This document shows, in pieces, positions 1-5,013 of a DNA stretch of 8,689 bases. Numbering within the stretch: position 1 is the stretch's first letter; the number at the start of each line of letters is the position of its first letter. The notes beneath the pieces were generated by a model. The model was given only the letters and a program-made list of their open reading frames with translations, was not told where the DNA came from and made no database searches. The stretch is from Elusimicrobiales bacterium (lineage in GTDB: Bacteria > Elusimicrobiota > Elusimicrobia > Elusimicrobiales > Elusimicrobiaceae), in assembly GCA_030540535.1 (NCBI GenBank), contig JAUNWB010000041.1:1-8689 (forward strand), given 5' to 3'. A program made the translations under genes and the position numbers.

Positions 1-923
1 ACCAGGTAAAGCGCGCTTTCGGATTCGATAACGGTGTAAATTTCCACAATGCACGGGTGGCGGAGCAGGGCCACCATGCGCGCTTCGGACAAGAACTGTT
101 CGCGCACGTACGCACTGCGCACCAGTTCCGGGCGAACGCGTTTAATGGCCGCTTTGCGTTTGAGTACTTTGTCGTACGCTTCGTACACTTTACCCATGCC
201 GCCTTCGCCGATTTGGCGGATAAAATCGTATTGTTCTTTTACTTCCACTTCCCGGCGGGAAAAAGCGTTTTTGGGCTGGTGGAACACGTCTTCGTAACGC
301 CAGTAGACGTACAATAAAACGGCCGCAAACACCGCTGCAAAATACAAAATAAACCACGTGGGAGAAGACTTTTTCTGCGGGGTTTCCTCTTTTTTGGCTT
401 CGGGTTTGCCGAGGAACGTTTTGGAGTCCAGTTCCGCCTGGAGCCGCTGCGCCATGCGGGAAGCGGGGTTCAGTTTTAACGCCGTATCTAAATCCATTTG
501 GCAGCGTTCGTACTGGCCTTGCTTTAAATAGGCTCCGGCGCGCAGCAGATAGGCGCGCGAATCCTGCGGGGCCACCGCAATCGCCTGTCCGGCGGCGTAG
601 ATGACGTTGTCGTAATCCTGCAGGCCGTCATACGCAAGCGCGAGAATCAAGTGGAAGCGGTTATCCAAAAAATTGCGGGAAGTAAGATTATTAATACGCT
701 GTTTTACTTCGGCGTACTGGCCGCGGCGGAGTTTTTCGTTAAGTGTGGCCACCTCGGCATCGCGGGCTTTTTGGTTAAAAATCTGGGCTTTGGAAAGCGT
801 GTTGGTCTGCGCGGAGAAACTGCCCTCCACGATAAGCGGCGCGGAAGTATCGGTCGGTGCGGCAAAGCCGGCGCCCGCCAATAATAAAACTCCCGCCAAG
901 AGCAACAATCCTTTTTTAAGCAT
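1..923 (-). CDS. TPR-containing membrane Ser/Thr protein kinase (partial, C-terminus outside window)
   Basis: The minus strand reads open from ATG at 923 to the window edge: 307 complete codons, with the gene continuing beyond position 1. Residues 1-22 (MLKKGLLLLAGVLLLAGAGF...) look like a cleavable signal peptide. Residues about 53-155 form two to three TPR-like helical pairs (for example around ALAYDGLQDYDNV and AGAYLKQGQYERC...ALKLNP). A Lys/Glu/Pro-rich linker leads to one transmembrane helix at about 189-207. A Hanks-type kinase lobe starts near 230, with Gly-rich loop IGEGGMGKVYEAYD (238-251), the ATP-binding Lys in AAIK (K261) and a helix-C Glu in LSEARMVALLRHP (E280). The catalytic HRD and DFG motifs would lie off the window. 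An in-frame TAG at 933-935 fixes 923 as the first possible ATG. From the topology I infer an extracytoplasmic TPR sensor and a cytoplasmic kinase. The substrate is unknown. It is divergent from murI. Confidence 0.88.
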   Translation of the reverse strand, partial: MLKKGLLLLAGVLLLAGAGFAAPTDTSAPLIVEGSFSAQTNTLSKAQIFNQKARDAEVATLNEKLRRGQYAEVKQRINNLTSRNFLDNRFHLILALAYDGLQDYDNVIYAAGQAIAVAPQDSRAYLLRAGAYLKQGQYERCQMDLDTALKLNPASRMAQRLQAELDSKTFLGKPEAKKEETPQKKSSPTWFILYFAAVFAAVLLYVYWRYEDVFHQPKNAFSRREVEVKEQYDFIRQIGEGGMGKVYEAYDKVLKRKAAIKRVRPELVRSAYVREQFLSEARMVALLRHPCIVEIYTVIESESALYL

Positions 924-929
924 ACAGAT

Positions 930-935
930 ATTCTA
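930..935 (-). promoter_or_regulatory. Predicted -10 element of the kinase gene, leaderless arrangement
   Basis: On the minus strand TAGAAT (one mismatch to TATAAT) is preceded by TGC, giving an extended -10 form TGCTAGAAT. It is followed by six bases and then the kinase ATG at 923, so the expected transcription start coincides with the start codon. I see no convincing -35 hexamer and no Shine-Dalgarno sequence next to the ATG. Confidence 0.55.
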
Positions 936-991
936 GCACAAAGAAAAGCAGGAGGGAAAATTTTTCCGCGCCGCCCATTTCCGCCCCGGCC

Positions 992-1006
992 TATAATTAC
1001 TATAAT
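992..1006 (+). promoter_or_regulatory. Predicted tandem -10 elements for murI-pgeF
   Basis: Two perfect TATAAT hexamers lie at 992-997 and 1001-1006. The second is followed by exactly six bases (aaggat) and then the murI ATG at 1013, so transcription from it should start at the A of ATG and give a leaderless mRNA. The first would give a leader of roughly nine bases. AAGG at 1007-1010 is only two bases from the ATG, too close for a normal Shine-Dalgarno. No clear -35 is visible. The 89 bp gap (924-1012) is shared with the divergent kinase gene. Confidence 0.6.
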
Positions 1007-1012
1007 AAGGAT

Positions 1013-1813
1013 ATGACAAAACAAGCCATCGGCGTTTTTGATTCCGGCCTGGGCGGGCTCACCCTTCTGAGCGCGCTGCGCCGGCGTCTGCCCAAGGAAG
1101 ATTTAATCTATTTCGGCGATACGGCCAACGTTCCCTACGGAAGCAAATCCAAAGACGCGGTGACGCGCTTTTCGCTCGCCATCGCGCGCTTTTTGCAGGA
1201 ACAGGGCGTAAAATTAATCGTGGTGGCCTGCAATACGGCTTCCGCCCTGGCGCTGGCCGAACTGCGCAAACAAATTTCCGTTCCCGTCATGGGCGTTATC
1301 GAACCGGGGGCCGAAAAAGCCGTGCGCACCACCCGAAACGGCAAAATTGCCGTACTCGGGACGGAAGCCACCATCAAAAGCCGCGCCTACCCCAAAGCCG
1401 TTTTAAAACGCAGCAAACAAGCGGAGGTATTCCAGCAGGCCTGCCCGCTGTTCGTGCCTCTCGTAGAAGAAAACTGGGCCCAAACGCCCGCCGCACGCCT
1501 GACGGCCGAAACGTATTTGGCATCTGTTTCCAAAAGCGGGGCGGATACGGTAATTTTAGGTTGCACGCATTACCCGGTATTAAAGCCCGTCATCTCCCAA
1601 ATTTTAGGTAAAAAAGTGACGCTTGTGGACTCGGCCGACACCCTGGCCGAAGCCGTACAAACCTTTTTAACCAGCAGCGGCCAGGCCGCCCAAACGGGCA
1701 AAGGCAAACTGACCGTTTTCGCCAGCGACGACCCGCACCGCTTCAAACGGTTGGCCGGATGCCTGCTGGCGGACAAAATCGGCGCGGTGCGCCTTAAAAA
1801 ATTAAACGTATGA
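1013..1813 (+). CDS. murI: Glutamate racemase
   Basis: This 266-residue protein is of normal length for MurI, the cofactor-independent cytoplasmic enzyme that converts L-glutamate to D-glutamate for peptidoglycan. The family hallmarks are all present: IGVFDSGLGGL at the N-terminus with the active-site Asp (D10), DTANVPYG (36-43), the first catalytic Cys in VACNTAS (C73), and the second in LGCTHYP (C184) followed by H186. The start at 1013 is supported by the conserved FDSGLGG block starting nine residues in, and by the -10 element six bases upstream. It is the first gene of a two-gene unit: its TGA stop overlaps the pgeF ATG. Aspartate racemase is less likely because of the full MurI motif set and the length. 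Confidence 0.96.
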   Translation: MTKQAIGVFDSGLGGLTLLSALRRRLPKEDLIYFGDTANVPYGSKSKDAVTRFSLAIARFLQEQGVKLIVVACNTASALALAELRKQISVPVMGVIEPGAEKAVRTTRNGKIAVLGTEATIKSRAYPKAVLKRSKQAEVFQQACPLFVPLVEENWAQTPAARLTAETYLASVSKSGADTVILGCTHYPVLKPVISQILGKKVTLVDSADTLAEAVQTFLTSSGQAAQTGKGKLTVFASDDPHRFKRLAGCLLADKIGAVRLKKLNV

Positions 1814-2502
1814 ATATATATGCCGACAACCGCATGCTGTCCGAAGGCCTCATCGGCGGGACCGTATCGCGCCACGCGGGCGACATGCGGGATATTTCCA
1901 ACCAAAACGCTGTCTTCGGCCAACTGGGCGTAGCGCAGGATAAAATTTTACACTTTCATCAGACCCACTCGGACCGGATTATCCATATCGCTTCGGACGC
2001 GGACGCACTCAGCCTGCAGAGCCGCCCGGAAGAAGACGCCGACGCATGGGTATTTTCCTGCGGCGGCTGGGGCGGAGCCATCCAAACCGCCGACTGCGTA
2101 CCGCTTTTTCTGTGGGACGAAACAGCCTCCGTCTTTGCGCTGGCCCACTGCGGATGGCGCGGCGTGGCGGCGCAGCTGCCGTACAAAACGGCAACGGCCC
2201 TAAAAGAGGCGGGCGCGCAAGGCGTTATTTCCGCCTGGGCAGGGCCGCACATCCAAAGCTGCTGTTTTGAAGTGCAGGAAGACGTCGCGCGGCAGTTTTC
2301 CGCCGGAAGCGTGCTGCGCAAAGAAGGCAAAATTTTCGTCGATTTAAATGCGGAAATCATCTTGCAGCTGGAGCTGGCGGGGCTGACCGCGGCGGATATC
2401 AAAACGCCGTATTACTGCACCTGCGGGGACAAAGAAAACTTCTTTTCCTGGCGGCGGGACCACATCCGGCAAAACCTGCTTTCGTTTATCTACAAACCGT
2501 AA
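1810..2502 (+). CDS. pgeF: Peptidoglycan editing factor PgeF (YfiH/LACC1 family, DUF152)
   Basis: This 230-residue cytoplasmic protein belongs to the YfiH/LACC1 family, historically called multicopper polyphenol oxidase. Visible family motifs are HQTHSD (H53), TADCVPLFL (C96) and HCGWRG (H113), the three expected zinc ligands, then AGPHIQSCCFEV (144-155) and the C-terminal YYCTCGDKENFFSWRRD (201-217). Known members act as purine nucleoside phosphorylase/adenosine deaminase-type enzymes. In E. coli YfiH prevents misincorporation of L-Ser for L-Ala in peptidoglycan precursors. The N-terminal segment before HQTHSD is short, and the usual RxGGVS-like stretch is altered to GGTVSRHAG. The ATG overlaps the murI stop as ATGA, so translation is probably coupled. 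Being paired with murI favours the cell-wall quality-control role, though that is inference. A strong terminator follows. Confidence 0.92.
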   Translation: MNIYADNRMLSEGLIGGTVSRHAGDMRDISNQNAVFGQLGVAQDKILHFHQTHSDRIIHIASDADALSLQSRPEEDADAWVFSCGGWGGAIQTADCVPLFLWDETASVFALAHCGWRGVAAQLPYKTATALKEAGAQGVISAWAGPHIQSCCFEVQEDVARQFSAGSVLRKEGKIFVDLNAEIILQLELAGLTAADIKTPYYCTCGDKENFFSWRRDHIRQNLLSFIYKP

Positions 2503-2525
2503 AAAAGCACATAGCCAACCATTAA

Positions 2526-2562
2526 AATACCCCGCGTCCTAGATTGGATGCGGGGTTTAAAT
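2526..2562. terminator. Bidirectional intrinsic terminator between convergent pgeF and antiporter
   Basis: A 10 bp stem (ccccgcgtcc at 2530-2539 with ggatgcgggg at 2546-2555, one G-U pair) closes a six-base loop. On the plus strand it is followed by TTTAAATTT. On the minus strand it is followed by TATTTTAAT. Both readings therefore look like rho-independent terminators, which suits the convergent gene ends at 2502 and 2563. Confidence 0.88.
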
Positions 2563-3930
2563 TTACGCTTGCGGCGGATTATCCGGGGCGGGAGATTCCT
2601 GCGCCGGGACAGGCGCGGCTTCTCCCGGTGTTGGCTCCGGCACGGACGACGGCTCCGCGAGCGCTGCCGGGTTTTCCTGCACCGTTGGCGCGGTAACTTC
2701 GTCCGGCTTATGGCGGCCGAACATGGCCTTTCCCAACCACTTCAGCCCGCCTTTTTCAATGCGGAAAGACATCAAATTAGACAACAGGACGCTAAAGAAA
2801 ATCACCGCGTAAATAACGTCCTGGATAACGGCCCCTTCTTCGGGCAGCTGGGAAGCAATCATCGCCGCCAGCACCGCGCTGACAAGCCCGTTGGGGCACA
2901 TCGCCAAAATAACGGAAGCATCCCCCCTGCTGACGGTTTTGGATACGCAGTAATTCACCACCGGCGCGCGGAATACCAATTTAAAGAACGCCACCGCAAA
3001 GCCGATAGCCAAGAGATCCACCCGCCCGATACGCATGCAAATGCCCATGTAGACGAAAAACAGCGTTTTTAAAATAAATTCCACTTCGTCGAAAAACGCT
3101 TTTTCGCCGTGGTTTAAAGACAACAGATGGCTCAAATCGAACTTACTCAGCCACAGCCGGCGCACCAAACGCGTATTGCCCGCCACCACACCGAACGCCA
3201 ATGTGGCGATGGCGCCGTCCCCGCCGATAAGCCCGCTTACGCTGTAAACCAAAAGCACAAACGCAAACGTCAGCGAAATGGCGTTTTCCAGCCGGCGCAC
3301 TTTATTTAAAATACCCATCCAAAACACGCCCGCCGCCAAAGCAAACACAATGCCCAGGCCGAACGATTTTACCACCCGCAGCGAAATCTCCGCCGCCGAC
3401 ACCTGCCCGCCGTGCGAGGCTGCGCTCAAAAGCGCAAGCGCAAGCACGATGGAATAAACACCCGTTAAATTGGCCTCTAAAAACAGCACGGTTTTGGCGG
3501 TTTTGGAAACCTGGAGTTTGGCCAGCATCGGCGTAATGACGGCGGTAGAGTTGTCGGCCACAATCGCGCCGATGATAAACGCATACAGCTGCGGGATATT
3601 AAGCGCCCGTTGGGTGATAAACGCCGTCGTCAGCGTGATGACGGCAAAGCAAACCGTGGTAAGCAGTAATCCTTGCCCCACCGCGCCGCGAAGCGACAAA
3701 ATACGGAAATCCACCCCGCTTTTAAAAAGCACCACGATAAGCGCCACCGTGGTAAAAATCTGCCCCGCGCCGCCGAAATCCTCCGGCCCCGCCAAGTGAA
3801 AAACGGGCCCCAATAACATCCCCAGCAGCATCAGCGGCAGTACGTCCGGCAGGCGCGTTTTCTCAAACAAAAAAGAAAACACCTGCCCCAAAAACAGCAA
3901 AACACCGATAAGCAAAATGGTATAAGTCAT
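2563..3930 (-). CDS. Cation/proton antiporter (CPA superfamily, Na+/H+ exchanger domain)
   Basis: This 455-residue inner-membrane protein has about a dozen hydrophobic segments over residues 1-390, the usual size of a monovalent cation/H+ antiporter core. Family-like features are the first helix followed by RLPDVLPLMLLGMLLGP (26-42), the broken-helix-type stretch GAIVADNSTAVITPML (121-136), the EFILKTLFFVYMG segment (284-296) and NGLVSAVLA (347-355). The acidic pair normally found after the STAV helix (ND in CPA1, DD in CPA2) is not apparent: the equivalent stretch reads LEANLTGVYSIVL (151-163). The ion and even the transport mode are therefore uncertain. Residues 408-455 are a Pro/Ala/Glu-rich, probably disordered cytoplasmic tail. 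The gene stands alone, convergent with pgeF and divergent from the response regulator. A -10 hexamer lies six bases before its ATG. Confidence 0.85.
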   Translation of the reverse strand: MTYTILLIGVLLFLGQVFSFLFEKTRLPDVLPLMLLGMLLGPVFHLAGPEDFGGAGQIFTTVALIVVLFKSGVDFRILSLRGAVGQGLLLTTVCFAVITLTTAFITQRALNIPQLYAFIIGAIVADNSTAVITPMLAKLQVSKTAKTVLFLEANLTGVYSIVLALALLSAASHGGQVSAAEISLRVVKSFGLGIVFALAAGVFWMGILNKVRRLENAISLTFAFVLLVYSVSGLIGGDGAIATLAFGVVAGNTRLVRRLWLSKFDLSHLLSLNHGEKAFFDEVEFILKTLFFVYMGICMRIGRVDLLAIGFAVAFFKLVFRAPVVNYCVSKTVSRGDASVILAMCPNGLVSAVLAAMIASQLPEEGAVIQDVIYAVIFFSVLLSNLMSFRIEKGGLKWLGKAMFGRHKPDEVTAPTVQENPAALAEPSSVPEPTPGEAAPVPAQESPAPDNPPQA

Positions 3931-3936
3931 GGTTTT

Positions 3937-3942
3937 ATTATA
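3937..3942 (-). promoter_or_regulatory. Predicted -10 element of the antiporter gene, leaderless arrangement
   Basis: A perfect TATAAT on the minus strand is followed by six bases (aaaacc) and the antiporter ATG at 3930. A GGGAGG farther upstream on the same strand precedes the -10 element and so cannot serve as a Shine-Dalgarno. No good -35 is visible. The 60 bp gap also carries the promoter of the divergent response regulator. Confidence 0.6.
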
Positions 3943-3955
3943 CGAAAAACCTCCC

Positions 3956-3984
3956 TTGCGCGAAACCGTAATATTTAATTAAAT
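3956..3984 (+). promoter_or_regulatory. Candidate promoter of the response regulator gene
   Basis: TTGCGC (3956-3961), a 17-base spacer and TTAAAT (3979-3984) resemble a weak sigma-70 promoter. Six bases then separate TTAAAT from the ATG at 3991, the same spacing as at the other promoter-proximal genes. The region is very AT-rich (TAATATTTAATTAAATAT), so the exact -10 register is ambiguous. No Shine-Dalgarno is present. Confidence 0.4.
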
Positions 3985-3990
3985 ATCCAT

Positions 3991-4920
3991 ATGGAAAACA
4001 ACGCAAAAATTTTACTGGCGGACGATTCCCACGCCATCCGCTTTTTAGTGTCCGAAATTCTGACGAATGCCGGGTTTACCGTCATTCAGGCCGAAAACGG
4101 ACAGGAAGCCATCGACAAAACCTATAAAGAAAACCCCGACCTTTTAATTTTAGATTACGAAATGCCCGTTAAAACGGGTTTCGACGTAGTAAAAGAAGTA
4201 CGCAGCCGCACGGGCTACCTGCATACGCCCATTGTTATTTTTACGGCCGTGACCGACAAATCCACCAAGCTCGAAGGCCTCGGCCTGGATATTGACGATT
4301 ACCTCACCAAGCCCGCGGACGAAGACGAAATCGTCGCGCGCGTGAAACTGCTGTTAAAACGCAGCAAACAAAAAATGGATTCCAATCCGCTCACGCGCCT
4401 GCCGGGCAACCCGTCCATCCAGGCGCGGGTGGAAGCGCAAATCGCCGCCGGCAAACCGTTTGCCGTGCTGTATTGCGATTTAAACAACTTTAAATCTTTT
4501 AACGACCACTATGGTTTTGAAGCGGGCGACCGCGTGCTTAAAACGGAAGCGGAAATTATCACCCGCGCTGCCGCCAAAGCGCCCGGTGCGTTCGTGGGGC
4601 ACATCGGCGGGGACGATTTTATCGTTGTCTGCCCGTTTGAATACGCCGAAAACGTAGCTAAGGAAATTGCCGCCGAAACGGACAAAGTGGCCCCGACCTT
4701 TTACAACGAAACGGACCGCGCCCAGGGATTTATGACCTCCACCAACCGCAAAGGCGAAGTGGAAAATTTTAAATTTCTGTCCATCGGTATCGGCATTGTA
4801 CACAACACAAAAAAACCGCTGACTTCGTTTGCCATGGTAAGCAACATCGGCAGTGAACTCAAATGTCTGGCCAAACAGCACGAAGACGGCAGTTTCTACG
4901 TAATGGACCGACGAGCATAA
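3991..4920 (+). CDS. Response regulator with REC domain and GGDEF-type (GGDDF) output domain
   Basis: The protein has 309 residues. The receiver domain (about 5-125) has the acidic pocket D11-D12, phospho-acceptor D55 in LLILDYEMP, T85 in IFTA and K107 in LTKP, so all phosphorylation residues are intact. The output domain (about 130-305) is of GGDEF type: NPLTRLPGN (132-140), YCDLNNFKSFNDHYGFEAGD (161-180) with metal-ligand-type D163, the signature as GHIGGDDF (203-210), LSIGIGIV (263-270) and a C-terminal ELKCLAKQ...VMDRR. It is probably a cytoplasmic diguanylate cyclase or a degenerate c-di-GMP-related regulator. The signature's Glu is Asp, and no RxxD inhibitory site precedes it. No histidine kinase gene is adjacent. 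The gene is monocistronic or reads into ispH across a 93 bp gap in which I see no clear terminator. Confidence 0.9.
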   Translation: MENNAKILLADDSHAIRFLVSEILTNAGFTVIQAENGQEAIDKTYKENPDLLILDYEMPVKTGFDVVKEVRSRTGYLHTPIVIFTAVTDKSTKLEGLGLDIDDYLTKPADEDEIVARVKLLLKRSKQKMDSNPLTRLPGNPSIQARVEAQIAAGKPFAVLYCDLNNFKSFNDHYGFEAGDRVLKTEAEIITRAAAKAPGAFVGHIGGDDFIVVCPFEYAENVAKEIAAETDKVAPTFYNETDRAQGFMTSTNRKGEVENFKFLSIGIGIVHNTKKPLTSFAMVSNIGSELKCLAKQHEDGSFYVMDRRA

Positions 4921-5001
4921 TAACATCCCGAAGCGCTTTATTAAAACGTCACTATTGCCGCTCTAATCAAAAACCCCTATAGGTGAAAGCCCGTTTTTTC
5001 C

Positions 5002-5007
5002 TATAAT
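5002..5007 (+). promoter_or_regulatory. Predicted -10 element of the ispH-pfkA-rlmB operon, leaderless arrangement
   Basis: A perfect TATAAT is followed by six bases (ataagt) and the ispH ATG at 5014, with no Shine-Dalgarno between. No convincing -35 is seen. The rest of the 4921-5013 gap holds only short palindromes (aagcgctt at 4931-4938 and cctatagg at 4976-4983) and no good terminator. Confidence 0.6.
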
Positions 5008-5013
5008 ATAAGT

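Noticed and set aside
951..956. GGAGGG between the divergent kinase and murI genes, resembling a Shine-Dalgarno
   Set aside because: It is more than 50 bases from the murI ATG, lies upstream of the -10 hexamers, and has no start codon at a suitable distance.
2548..3072. Open frame of 174 codons on the plus strand inside the antiporter gene
   Set aside because: It is antisense to a clear membrane transporter. Its product is Arg/His-rich with no recognisable motif, as expected from the complement of hydrophobic codons.
4921..5001. Possible terminator or operator in the gap before ispH (palindromes aagcgctt and cctatagg)
   Set aside because: The palindromes are only 8 bases with no loop, and neither is backed by a stem plus T-run. 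They are short enough to be chance.
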